DNA from: Massilia mucilaginosa
GTDB taxonomy: Bacteria; Pseudomonadota; Gammaproteobacteria; Burkholderiales; Burkholderiaceae_D
Reading direction: 5' to 3'
Length of the DNA stretch: 64,000 bases
Assembly: GCF_011682145.1 (NCBI RefSeq)
Contig: NZ_WHJH01000030.1
Span: 1-64,000, forward strand
The notes under the pieces are model-generated. The model was not told where the DNA came from. It saw only the letters and a program-made list of their open reading frames with translations, and searched no databases. Below are positions 28,629-36,984 of this stretch, in pieces; position 1 is the stretch's first letter; every line of letters begins with the position of its first letter. The translations under genes and the position numbers were made by a program.

Positions 28629-29569
28629 CTCTCGCGCAAGAAGGCCGCCACCTCCGCCGCCGCCGGCGGATTGCAGCCTTCACGCGTAGCGTTCAGGCTG
28701 GCGGCAGCGACAGCGTAGCGGCCCGCCCGTTCCAGCGCCGGCCCCGCGACGCTGTCCAGCGCCTCGGCCGACAGCAGGCCCTGATTGCCCAGGCTGGCGA
28801 CCAGGCCGGCCAGAAAGCAATCGCCGCAACCGACCGTATCGACCACGGCCAGGCCTGGTGGTGTCGCGATGCTGGCCGACGCCGTTCGCGTCAGCAGTAC
28901 CGCGCCTTGCGCCCCCAAGGTCAGCGCAATCAGGCGCACCGGCAAGGTGTCGAACAGGGCGCTTGCCAAGGCCAGCGGGTCGCGCCCGCCGAAGCCCAGG
29001 TGCACCAGGTCTTCCTCGCTCACCTTGATCAGGTCGGCGTGCCGCAGCACCGCCCGCACGCCGGCTGCGTAGCGCGGCAGGTCGGCGCAGGCCAACGGCC
29101 GCATGTTGGCATCGATCGAAATCAGGGCGCCCGTGTCGCGCGCCGCGAGGATCAGCGTCAGGGTGGTGTCGAGGTCGTCCGGCACCAGGGTCAGGCCACC
29201 GGTATGGAACAGGCGCGCGCCCTGCGGCAGCGCCGCGCAGGCCTGCCGCGGCGTGATGTCGCGGTCGGCCACCCCCTGGCGGTGGAACGCATAGCTCGGC
29301 GTCTTGTCGGCATCGAGGGTGACGATGGCCAGCGACGTGGGGCATGCGCTGCGCTGCCTGCTGCCCAGGGTCACGCCGGCCCGCTCCAGGAGATCGGCGA
29401 AACCTTGCCCGAAAGCGTCCTGCGACAGCGGATTGAGATAGGTCAGCGCCAGCGACTGGCGCGCTGCGGCCAAGGTGAAATTGCAGACCGAACCGCCGAG
29501 CGCGGCCGCGAACCTGCCGTCGGGCATTTGTATCATGTCCACCAAGGCTTCGCCGAAGGTCACGATCAT
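28616..29569 (-). CDS. PfkB-family carbohydrate kinase (fructokinase-like)
   Basis: The 317-residue sugar kinase phosphorylates a hexose or ketohexose with ATP. It starts with [13 protein letters not shown], has the PfkB signature 1 region ([13 protein letters not shown]) and the ATP/catalytic motif [14 protein letters not shown], whose Asp is the base. CAGGAG precedes the ATG, which overlaps the stop of the mutarotase gene. The last codons and the stop lie inside the IS701 fragment, so the natural C-terminus has been replaced over a few residues. The catalytic part is complete and activity is likely. The neighbouring FrcBCA-like transporter suggests fructose or a related sugar as substrate. 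Confidence 0.85.
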   Translation of the reverse strand: MIVTFGEALVDMIQMPDGRFAAALGGSVCNFTLAAARQSLALTYLNPLSQDAFGQGFADLLERAGVTLGSRQRSACPTSLAIVTLDADKTPSYAFHRQGVADRDITPRQACAALPQGARLFHTGGLTLVPDDLDTTLTLILAARDTGALISIDANMRPLACADLPRYAAGVRAVLRHADLIKVSEEDLVHLGFGGRDPLALASALFDTLPVRLIALTLGAQGAVLLTRTASASIATPPGLAVVDTVGCGDCFLAGLVASLGNQGLLSAEALDSVAGPALERAGRYAVAAASLNATREGCNPPAAAEVAAFLRERWCG

Positions 29570-30027
29570 GGCTGCTCCTGATGGGGGGAGGCGGCGATCA
29601 CGCCTTTGCTGAACAGAAAATTGGCGTAAGGCTGCATTTCCCCCGTCTGCACGATGGCGTAGGCCCGTTTCACCAGTTCGTAGAAGGCAAAGCGTTCGAC
29701 CGCTTCGCACTGCCCCGGCCCGGCCTGGGCCGCGCTGGCGCACAGGGCGATGACGTCTTGCTGCAAGGGTGAGCGATAGTGCGGCGGCCGCTCCCCGACT
29801 GCCATGAAGGCGACCGGCTGGCCGGGCAGGTCGAGCGGGAACACCGACAGCACGGCGGCGCAGGCGCGCTCCAGGCCGACGCCGGGCAGGCGCACCACGG
29901 GCTTGCCCCGGCCCAGGGTGGTGGCGGTGAAGTTGGCGTCGACCACGGCCACGGTGTCGCCATGGCCCATCTCGGCCAGCACCTTCAGCAGGTCGGGGCT
30001 CAGGAGCGGATCGATATTCTTAAGCAT
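29566..30027 (-). CDS. RbsD/FucU family sugar mutarotase
   Basis: The 153-residue protein interconverts sugar anomers so that the imported form can be phosphorylated. The family start MLKNIDPLLSPDLLKVLAEMGHGD carries the conserved His, and the C-terminal YANFLFSKGVI contains the conserved Tyr-Ala-Asn. It reads more like FucU than RbsD. It overlaps both neighbours in the operon (the ABC ATPase upstream and the kinase downstream), so it is translationally coupled with them. Confidence 0.85.
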   Translation of the reverse strand: MLKNIDPLLSPDLLKVLAEMGHGDTVAVVDANFTATTLGRGKPVVRLPGVGLERACAAVLSVFPLDLPGQPVAFMAVGERPPHYRSPLQQDVIALCASAAQAGPGQCEAVERFAFYELVKRAYAIVQTGEMQPYANFLFSKGVIAASPHQEQP

Positions 30028-30814
30028 GGGCCAGCTCCGCAAGCTCGCTCGGTTCCTTGGCGCCGGTCATCACCGCCACCGTGTCGGACATGCTGATCTG
30101 GCGCGGGTTGACCACCGCCACGCGCTTGCCCAGCCGCTGGATATGGATGCGGTCGGCAATCTCGAACACGTGCGGCATGTTGTGACTGATCAGGATCACC
30201 GGCAGGCCGCGCTCGCGCACCCGGCGTATCATGTCGAGCACCATATTGCCTTCCTTGACGCCGAGGGCGGCCGTCGGCTCGTCCAGGATCACCACGTGAC
30301 GCGCGAAGGCGGTGCTGCGCGCCACCGCCACCCCTTGGCGCTGGCCGCCCGACAGGGTGCCGACGGGCTGGTTCATGGAGCGGATGCCGATCTTCAGGTC
30401 CTGCATGTGCGCGGCCGCTTCGGCCAGCATGCGTTTCTTGTCGATCAGGCGCAGGTATTTGCCGAGCAGGCCGGGACGCAGCAGCTCGCGCCCGAGGAAC
30501 AGGTTTTCCGCGATCGTCATCGCCGGCGCCACCGCCAGATCCTGGTACACGGTCTCGATGCCGTGGCGGCGCGCGTCGATCGGCGACTTCATGCGCAGCT
30601 GCTGGCCATCCAGGTGCAAGCTGCCTTCGTCGGGCACCAGGGCGCCCGACAACGCCTTGATCAGGGAGGATTTGCCGGCGCCGTTGTCGCCGATGATGGC
30701 CAGGATCTCGCCGGCGCGCAAGTCGAAATCGGTGCCGTCGAGGGCGGTCACGCCGCCGTAGCGCTTGACCAGGCCGCGCGCCTGGAACACGACCGGTGCA
30801 GTGGAGATGGACAT
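30020..30814 (-). CDS. Sugar ABC transporter ATP-binding protein (FrcA-like)
   Basis: The 264-residue protein is a single ATPase domain, unlike the tandem RbsA/XylG type, which is characteristic of FrcA-like fructose transporters. Walker A is GDNGAGKSS near residue 42, the signature is LSGGQRQG, Walker B is VVILDEPTAAL and the switch His is in ILISHNM. It lies between the permease (2-bp gap) and the mutarotase gene (8-bp overlap) and energises uptake from the cytoplasmic side. Confidence 0.88.
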   Translation of the reverse strand: MSISTAPVVFQARGLVKRYGGVTALDGTDFDLRAGEILAIIGDNGAGKSSLIKALSGALVPDEGSLHLDGQQLRMKSPIDARRHGIETVYQDLAVAPAMTIAENLFLGRELLRPGLLGKYLRLIDKKRMLAEAAAHMQDLKIGIRSMNQPVGTLSGGQRQGVAVARSTAFARHVVILDEPTAALGVKEGNMVLDMIRRVRERGLPVILISHNMPHVFEIADRIHIQRLGKRVAVVNPRQISMSDTVAVMTGAKEPSELAELAHA

Positions 30815-30816
30815 GG

Positions 30817-31776
30817 TCAGCCTTTCTTATGCGTCAATTGGTCGGTGGCCACGGCCAGGATCACCAGGATGCCGGTCACCAGGATCTGGTAGACCGAGGG
30901 CACGCCCATCAGGGTCAAGCCGTTGCGGAACACGCCCACGATCAGCACGCCGACGAAGGTGCCGATGATGGAGCCGCGTCCGCCGAACAGGCTGGTGCCG
31001 CCCAGCACCACGGCGGTAATACTGTCGAGGTTATCGGTCTGGCCGCCCTGCGGGTCGCCCACGCCCATGCGCGCCACCGACAGCAGCGCGGCGATGCCGT
31101 AGAACAGGCCCGCCACCATGTACACCCCCAGCAGCACGCGGCCGGTGGCGATGCCGGTCAGGCGCGCCGCCTCGGGATTGTTGCCGACGGCGTAAAGGTG
31201 GCGTCCCGGCGCGGTCTCGCGCAGGAACAGCCAGGTCAGCACATACAGCGCGAGCATCAGCACGGTGCCGTAGGTGACCACGGTGCCGCCGAGGTGGAAG
31301 GTATTGCCGAAGAACGTCATCGCATCCGGGATGCCGGTGACGGTTTGGGATTGCGAGTAAATCTGGGTGACGGCGAACGCGATGTTCATCGTTCCCAGGG
31401 TCACGATGAAGGGCGGCAGCTTGATCGAGGTGACCAGGGCGCCGTTGACGAAGCCGATCAGCACGCACACCAGCATGCCGCACAGGATCGCGAGCGAGGG
31501 CGGCAGGCCGTAATCGACCGCGAACTTGGTCGTGACCACGGAGCCGAGCGCCATGGCCATGCCGCAGGACAGGTCGATCCCGGCGGTCAGGATGATCAGG
31601 GTCTGGCCGATGGCGATCACGCCCAGCACCATCACCTGCTGCAGGATCAACGAAAAATTCTGGCCGCTCAGGAAGCGGTCGCTCTGGGTGCTGAAGAAAA
31701 CGATGGCGGCGAGCAGGGCCATGACGGGGCCGAGCACCGTCATGGCCGGCAGCGCCTGTTTGATACGGGAGGTCAT
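30817..31776 (-). CDS. Sugar ABC transporter permease (FrcC/RbsC-like)
   Basis: This 319-residue permease of the CUT2 family has about eight to ten hydrophobic helices and the family motifs GIDLSCGMAMALGSVV, NGALVTSIKLPPFIVTLGTM and VGNNPEAARLTGI. The gene starts at 31776 behind AGGAACGCTT. An in-frame start 25 codons upstream is Pro/Cys-rich and lacks a ribosome-binding site. It pairs with the ATPase just downstream and the binding protein upstream. Confidence 0.9.
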   Translation of the reverse strand: MTSRIKQALPAMTVLGPVMALLAAIVFFSTQSDRFLSGQNFSLILQQVMVLGVIAIGQTLIILTAGIDLSCGMAMALGSVVTTKFAVDYGLPPSLAILCGMLVCVLIGFVNGALVTSIKLPPFIVTLGTMNIAFAVTQIYSQSQTVTGIPDAMTFFGNTFHLGGTVVTYGTVLMLALYVLTWLFLRETAPGRHLYAVGNNPEAARLTGIATGRVLLGVYMVAGLFYGIAALLSVARMGVGDPQGGQTDNLDSITAVVLGGTSLFGGRGSIIGTFVGVLIVGVFRNGLTLMGVPSVYQILVTGILVILAVATDQLTHKKG

Positions 31777-31858
31777 AAGCGTTCCTAGGTAGGCGAGCAG
31801 CGTGCCCGCGCAGTCTGTACGGGCCGGGCAGGGGAAGGGTGGCGGTGCCACCCCTGGA

Positions 31859-32863
31859 TTATTTTCCCCAGCAGGAAGTCAGGCCGAAGGCGCTATCCTT
31901 GCTGTCCTGGGCTGCCATTTTCTTGTCGCTGATCAGGGTGACCCCGGTATCGACATAACCGCTGATTTTCTTGCCGGTGTTGGCATAGTCGACTCCGGCC
32001 GCGACCGCCAGTTCGGCCATCTTCAGGGGATACTGTTGCGCGGTCGCGGCGATGATGCCGGCCTTGACGTCGCGCACCCCGGTGCAGCCGCCGTCCACCG
32101 AGACGATCATCACGTCCTTTTCCCGGCCGAGCGCCTTGAGCGCCTTGTACGCGCCGGCCGCGGCCGGTTCGTTGATGGTGTAGACGAGGTTGATGCCTGG
32201 GTTCTTCTGCAGGCAGTTTTCCATCGCGGTCTGGCCCTTGCCCTGGTCGCCGTAGCTGTCGGCCATGCACACGACGTTGGCAGGCTTGGCCAGTTGCACC
32301 GTTTTAGCGCTGATTCCAGGTGCGCCGAAACCGGCCAGGAAGCCGTTGTGGCGGGCGATGCCGACCGGATGGCCGGGGAACAGGTCGAGCGTGGCGATGC
32401 TGGCCTGCTTGCCGTTGAAGGCGGCCTTGGCGTATTGGCCGATCAGCAGCCCCGCCTTGTAGTTATCGGTGGCGAACAAGGCATCGGTCGCGTCCTGCGG
32501 GTCGGCCGGGCTGTCGAGCGCGATCACCAGCACGCCTTGGGCGCGCGCTTTCTTGATTGCCGGCACGATCGCCTTCGAATCGTTGGGAGCGATTAAAATC
32601 GCCTTGGCGCCGGCCAGCACCATGTTTTCGATGGCCGTCACCTGGCCCGCGTTATCGCCATCCGACTTGCCGGCCGCCGTCAGCAGCTTGGCGCCCTTGG
32701 CGCTGGCGGTGCGTTGCGCGCCTTCCTTCATCTTGACGAAGAAGGGGTTGGTCTCGGTCTTGGTGATCAGGCCGACGATGGGTTGGGCGGCGGCGGCCGT
32801 GGCGAACGTGCTGGCGGCGGTGGACGCGATCACGGCCAGCGCGATGCGGTGAGTTGGTTGCAT
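31859..32863 (-). CDS. Sugar ABC transporter substrate-binding protein (FrcB-like)
   Basis: The 334-residue periplasmic binding protein of the RbsB/FrcB family has an Ala-rich signal peptide (1-25, cleavage near AAAAQP), then IVGLITKTETNPFFVKM and the paired lobes. The ATG at 32863 follows CAGGAGACAGC. It is the first gene of the minus-strand frc-like operon, and an AT-rich dyad at 32931-32957 upstream resembles one in front of the porin gene. Similarity of the gene set to rhizobial frcBCAK suggests fructose, mannose or ribose as ligand, not proven here. Confidence 0.87.
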   Translation of the reverse strand: MQPTHRIALAVIASTAASTFATAAAAQPIVGLITKTETNPFFVKMKEGAQRTASAKGAKLLTAAGKSDGDNAGQVTAIENMVLAGAKAILIAPNDSKAIVPAIKKARAQGVLVIALDSPADPQDATDALFATDNYKAGLLIGQYAKAAFNGKQASIATLDLFPGHPVGIARHNGFLAGFGAPGISAKTVQLAKPANVVCMADSYGDQGKGQTAMENCLQKNPGINLVYTINEPAAAGAYKALKALGREKDVMIVSVDGGCTGVRDVKAGIIAATAQQYPLKMAELAVAAGVDYANTGKKISGYVDTGVTLISDKKMAAQDSKDSAFGLTSCWGK

Positions 32864-32930
32864 GCTGTCTCCTGAAATTTTTATATGAAGGGCCGGTGAG
32901 CGGCGCCACGACAAATATAGTATGAGATAA

Positions 32931-32957
32931 TTAATAAATCAAGCTGTTTTATTTAAT
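32931..32957. promoter_or_regulatory. Candidate ROK operator upstream of the frc-like operon
   Basis: This AT-rich 27-bp element has imperfect arms TTAATAAA and TTTATTTAA around a centre rich in CAAGCTG. It aligns at 21 of 27 positions with 36945-36971 before the porin. It resembles the AT-rich inverted sites of NagC/Mlc-type ROK repressors. A ROK gene is 0.9 kb away. Confidence 0.6.
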
Positions 32958-33066
32958 CGTGGCGAACTTGCCCGAAGCGCGCTAGGATGACGGTCCAGTG
33001 AGCGCCGCGCCGGCTGCCAGCGCAAGGCTGCTTGTTCATTCACTTGTTTATCGCCAGAGGAATTCT

Positions 33067-33708
33067 TTGAGCACTCCCCCCATGCACGATGCCGCGCCCG
33101 ATTCCTTGCTGGCGCTGCTGCACACCAGGCTGGCCCTCGAACCCGGGCGCCGCCTGATCCTCGGCCTGGCCGGCCCGCCCGGCGCCGGTAAATCGAGCTT
33201 GGCCCAAGCGTTGGCGCACGCCCTGCCCGGGCGCGCAGTGGTGGTGCCGATGGACGGCTTTCACCTGGCCGGCAGCGAATTGGAGCGGCTGGGGCTGGCC
33301 GCGCGCAAGGGCGCCGCAGACACCTTCGACAGCGCCGGTTACGTGGCGCTGCTGCAGCGCCTGCGCCAGCGCCGGCCCGGGCAGGTGATCTATGCGCCCG
33401 ATTACCGGCGCGACCTGCACGAAGCGGTGGCGGGGGCGATCGCGGTCGCGCCGGAGTGCGAACTGGTGATCACGGAAGGCAATTATCTATTGCTCGACCA
33501 GGGCAACTGGAGCGAGGTGCGCGCCTTGCTCGACCTGGCCTGGTACGTCGATCCCGATCCGCTGCTGCGCAGGCAGCGCCTGGAACAGCGCCATGTGCGC
33601 TTCGGCAGCAGCGTCGAGCAAGCGCGACTATGGATCGAGCAGACCGACGAGCCGAACGCGCGCCTGATTGAATCCACGCGCCGGCGCGCCGACTTGCTGC
33701 TGCGCTGA
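33067..33708 (+). CDS. FrcK-like P-loop kinase (uridine/pantothenate kinase fold)
   Basis: The 213-residue protein has Walker A GLAGPPGAGKSS near residue 37 and the MDGFHLAGSELERLG segment typical of the nucleoside/pantothenate-kinase-like group. Rhizobial FrcK, encoded with the fructose ABC transporter, belongs to this group. The TTG start at 33067 sits 5 nt after GAGGA; the ATG at 33082 is the alternative. It diverges from the binding-protein gene and is followed by the ROK regulator on the same strand. The exact substrate is unknown. Confidence 0.8.
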   Translation: MSTPPMHDAAPDSLLALLHTRLALEPGRRLILGLAGPPGAGKSSLAQALAHALPGRAVVVPMDGFHLAGSELERLGLAARKGAADTFDSAGYVALLQRLRQRRPGQVIYAPDYRRDLHEAVAGAIAVAPECELVITEGNYLLLDQGNWSEVRALLDLAWYVDPDPLLRRQRLEQRHVRFGSSVEQARLWIEQTDEPNARLIESTRRRADLLLR

Positions 33709-33851
33709 GGTCGCGCGCGCGTCGCGCCGGGCGGCAGGTTGCCAATGCCGGCGCGATGGTGCAGACTCGCGGTCTGATGAGTTTTATCTATGTCTATTTA
33801 ACCAATATCTCTATCACCGAGGGCCGCTTGAACGCGCCCGGGAGCGCCTAC

Positions 33852-35096
33852 ATGCAGGAAATTTCACCGTCAGCGCTCGCTGATGACGGCGCCAGTGCCG
33901 AGCACCTGCGCCCGCGCGGCTCTAACCAGACCGGCATGCGCCAGTTTAACGAGCGCGTCGTGCTGCAGGCGATACGCCTGAACGGCAGCATGCCGAAGGC
34001 GGACCTGGCGCGCCTGACCGCGCTCAGCACCCAGACTGTTTCGCTGATCATCAACCGCTTGTACGAAGACGGCCTGGTGATCAAGCTGGCGCCGCTGCGC
34101 GGCAAGATCGGCCAGCCATCGGTGCCCATCGCGCTCAATCCCGACGGCGCGTTCTCGATCGGCGTCAAGATCGGCCGGCGCAGCCTGGATGTGCTCCTGC
34201 TCGATTTCGTCGGCACCGTGCGCATGCGTTTTTCGCTCAGCTACCGCGTGCCCGATCCGGACGAGGTCTTCACCGCCATCGCGCGGCAGGTCAAGCTGAT
34301 GCAGGCGGCGCTGGAACCGGCCCAGCGCGGCCGCATCAACGGGATCGGGGCGGCCGCGCCCTTGTCGCTGGACCGCTGGCAGGGCTTGATGAAACTCGCA
34401 CCCGACCAGGCGGCGCGCTGGAACCGGCTCGACATCGCGCGCCGCATCGAAGCCGATACCGGCCTGCCGGTGCAGTTTGCCAAGGATACGGCGGCGGCCT
34501 GCGTGGCCGAACTGGTCGCCGGACGCGGCCGCAGCATCAAGAGCTTCCTGTATCTGTTCGTCGACACCTTCATCGGCGGCGGCCTGGTCATCGACAGCAA
34601 GCTGCACGCGGGCTTGCATGGGAATGCCGGCGCGATCGGTTCGCTGCCGGTCGGGGTGGCCGCGCGCGGCGCCGAAGCACCGGCCCAGTTGCTCAGTACG
34701 GCTTCATTGCTGGGACTGGAACTGGCGTGCGAACAGGCCGGCATCGATCCGATGGCCGCCTACGACGAGCGCGCGACCCAGGCGCCGTGGGCCGGGCACA
34801 GCGCGGCCTGGACCGAGCAGGCGGGGGCGGCGATCGCGATGGCGGTCACCAGCGCCACTTGCCTGCTCGACCTGGAGGGCGTGATCATCGATGGCTCGTG
34901 CACGCGCGCCTTGCTGGACCAGTTGATGGGCGCCGTCGCCAGGTCGCTGGAGAACTATAACTGGGAGGGCGTGGAGCGGCCCCAGGTCCTGGCGGGCATG
35001 ATCGGCTCGGATGCCCGCGCCCTGGGCGGGGCGTTGCTGCCGCTGTACGCCAGCTTCGCCCCCGACCGCGACGTGTTCCTGAAGCTCGACGCCTGA
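33852..35096 (+). CDS. ROK family transcriptional regulator
   Basis: The 414-residue protein has a winged helix-turn-helix (about 30-85, MPKADLARLTALSTQTVSLI) and a ROK sugar-kinase-like domain (about 105-400). The C-terminal domain lacks a clean DxGxT phosphate motif (IGVKIGRRSLDVLLLD) and the usual CxCGxxGC zinc cluster, so it is probably a ligand-sensing repressor without kinase activity. GGAG precedes the ATG at 33852. It most likely controls the frc-like operon and the porin through the AT-rich dyads at 32931 and 36945. Confidence 0.85.
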   Translation: MQEISPSALADDGASAEHLRPRGSNQTGMRQFNERVVLQAIRLNGSMPKADLARLTALSTQTVSLIINRLYEDGLVIKLAPLRGKIGQPSVPIALNPDGAFSIGVKIGRRSLDVLLLDFVGTVRMRFSLSYRVPDPDEVFTAIARQVKLMQAALEPAQRGRINGIGAAAPLSLDRWQGLMKLAPDQAARWNRLDIARRIEADTGLPVQFAKDTAAACVAELVAGRGRSIKSFLYLFVDTFIGGGLVIDSKLHAGLHGNAGAIGSLPVGVAARGAEAPAQLLSTASLLGLELACEQAGIDPMAAYDERATQAPWAGHSAAWTEQAGAAIAMAVTSATCLLDLEGVIIDGSCTRALLDQLMGAVARSLENYNWEGVERPQVLAGMIGSDARALGGALLPLYASFAPDRDVFLKLDA

Positions 35097-35110
35097 AGCG
35101 CGTCGCGGGG

Positions 35111-35132
35111 CAGGGGCTGGCGGCCCCTGTTT
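35111..35132. terminator. Terminator between the ROK gene and the porin gene
   Basis: A 7-bp stem CAGGGGC/GCCCCTG with a TGGCG loop is followed by TTT. It lies between two convergent genes and can serve both. Confidence 0.7.
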
Positions 35133-35137
35133 GCCGC

Positions 35138-36466
35138 TTAAAACCAGACCTCGGCCTGGACCCCGACCGTCGAGCCGTTGTTGCTGTTGCCGAAAGCGCC
35201 GCTGGACGACAGCGCGCTGCCCGGGCTGGCAACCGAGGCCGCCGCGCGCGCCGCGTCGTTCCACCTGGCATAGGTGTAGAACAGGCGCAGGTCGGGACGG
35301 GCATTCAGGCCGGGGCCGGCGGAAATGGTGGGGGCGATGGTCAGCTTGGTCAGGCGCCGGGTCGGACCGGTGTCCGGCTTGACGCTGTCGATCCCCACGT
35401 CCGCGTTGAGCTTGATATGACGGGTGAGGCCGTACACCACATGGGCCCCCAGGCTGGTCCAGGTCTTGTTTTCGGTCGAGCCGACCAAGGTCCGGGCGGC
35501 CGTGAAGCCCTTGTCCTTTTGGTAGATCGCCACCAGTTCGGCGCCCAGGCGCGGCGTGAACTGCGCGTACGCGCCTTCGACCAGGCGTACCCGGCTGACG
35601 CGCCTGCTGTCGGTCAGGCGGCCGATCGCGCCGATGGCCGAATCGGCGCCCCCGGTGCCAGGGCCGACGCCATACTGGAGCGCGAACTTGTTCCAGCCAT
35701 CGCCGGGGAGGCCAAGCTGGCGATGCTGCAAGGTGATCCCGTAACCATTGTGCAGTTGCTCCTTATCGACCTTGTTCGAGCCCTGGGCATCCTTGACGAT
35801 CAGGCTCAGTCCCAGTTCCAGGGTGCCGTTGCGGTTGACCGGCACACCGCGTAGCTGGAAGTCGTGACGGCTGGCCGAGTTGCTGCCGTTTTCGGCCAAG
35901 GCACCGGCCGGCGGAAACTGGCCGGTGGTGGTCGGGATCAGATTGTCCTTTCGCAACCATGCATAGCTGAATTTCGCGTGCTGGCCCAGCGGCACATCGC
36001 GGATGCCGCCGCCGAAGCCCTGGCCGCTCCAATAGAAGAAGTCGTTGGGGCCGAGCGACTCGCGGTTGTAATAGCGGCGTCCCATCCAGGCGCTCGCGCC
36101 ATTCAGCTCGGGCAGTTTCTCGCCCTCCACGTAGACCTGGGGCAAGCCGACATCGGTGCCGCCGCCGGTGCTGTTCGGGTTGTGCAGCGACAGCATGATG
36201 TTGCCCTTGAAGACAGTGCCGTCCTCGGTCGTCAGCACGTCCTGGTTGAATTCGAATTCGCCATAGGTTTCGCACTCATTGCCCAGGCGGTATTTGCTCA
36301 TGGCGCCGTCCAGCTTGAAGCAGGCGGCGCCGCCATGGTCGGAATTGGACCCGGCCAGCGCCCGGAAATACCCTTTGTAATCGAGCGCCATGGCGCTTGG
36401 GCTCAATGCGCCGATGGCGGCGGCCAGCAGCAGGTGGCGCGGTGCGGGGATGATGTTCTTGTTCAT
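35138..36466 (-). CDS. LamB-type carbohydrate porin
   Basis: This 442-residue outer-membrane protein has a signal peptide (1-28, cleavage after SAMA), then the LamB start LDYKGYFRALAGSN. It has the family Cys pair (CFKLDGAMSKYRLGNEC), alternating aromatic beta strands, and a C-terminal Phe (VQAEVWF) for barrel assembly. It would let sugars cross the outer membrane for the frc-like ABC system. The leader contains a 15-bp direct repeat with two GGAG-type sites. Upstream at 36945 is a dyad like that before frcB, so the ROK protein probably controls both. Confidence 0.87.
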   Translation of the reverse strand: MNKNIIPAPRHLLLAAAIGALSPSAMALDYKGYFRALAGSNSDHGGAACFKLDGAMSKYRLGNECETYGEFEFNQDVLTTEDGTVFKGNIMLSLHNPNSTGGGTDVGLPQVYVEGEKLPELNGASAWMGRRYYNRESLGPNDFFYWSGQGFGGGIRDVPLGQHAKFSYAWLRKDNLIPTTTGQFPPAGALAENGSNSASRHDFQLRGVPVNRNGTLELGLSLIVKDAQGSNKVDKEQLHNGYGITLQHRQLGLPGDGWNKFALQYGVGPGTGGADSAIGAIGRLTDSRRVSRVRLVEGAYAQFTPRLGAELVAIYQKDKGFTAARTLVGSTENKTWTSLGAHVVYGLTRHIKLNADVGIDSVKPDTGPTRRLTKLTIAPTISAGPGLNARPDLRLFYTYARWNDAARAAASVASPGSALSSSGAFGNSNNGSTVGVQAEVWF

Positions 36467-36944
36467 TTGTTTCGTCTCCATTTTTCTTCGTCTCCATTTT
36501 TATGTCAGGCACTTTGATGGGCCTGGTTTGGGGTGGCGCCCGTACGGCAAGCGGCGCCGACGGGTTTGCTGCGGGTAGTGCTGTGGTTCGTGCTGCGATG
36601 TTGCGGTCTGCTGGCCAAGGTCGGGGCGGCAGGGCGCCTGCCAGCTCGGGTAGGCGTTTTCGATGCTGCGGATAGCGAGGGCGAGCGCTACCCGCCGCGC
36701 GCAAGGCGCAGCAGGTCGGACTAGCGGAAAGGGGGGGGGGGCGGCGGGCCGCCGTGTTTAGCTCGGCGGGCTGGCGCCCGGGGCCGGTGGTTTCAGGTGG
36801 GATGCAAGCCGGCTCGATGGCGAGCGCGGCTGTTCGCAGTCAGGGGATCGATGCATGGTGTTGTCTCCGGTGGGGCGGCTCGAGTGGACCCGACATTTCT
36901 TCGGTGTCGGTGTTGCATCCTCAATGTATTATGCGCACCGTTAC
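36467..36944. other. Non-coding 478-bp stretch upstream of the porin
   Basis: It contains the duplicated leader (36471-36485 and 36487-36501), an 11-G tract at 36731-36741 and a possible 32-codon minus-strand frame from 36856. That frame has GGAGACAACACC before its ATG, begins MHRSPDCEQPRSPSS, and has no recognisable match. The frame may be the start of a lost gene between the operator and the porin. I see no other gene. Confidence 0.5.
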
Positions 36945-36971
36945 TTATTAAACCAACTGTTTTTATTTAAT
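36945..36971. promoter_or_regulatory. Candidate ROK operator upstream of the porin
   Basis: This AT-rich 27-bp element shares 21 of 27 positions with 32931-32957, including the flanks TTA..TAAA and TTTTATTTAAT. The IS701 fragment begins about 15 bp beyond it, so the insertion stopped just short of the porin control region. Confidence 0.55.
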
Positions 36972-36984
36972 AGGATGGGACGGT

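Noticed and set aside
36731-36741. An 11-G tract as a phase-variation switch
   Set aside because: It is not inside a convincing gene and is 265 bp from the porin start; no frame or promoter depends on it visibly.
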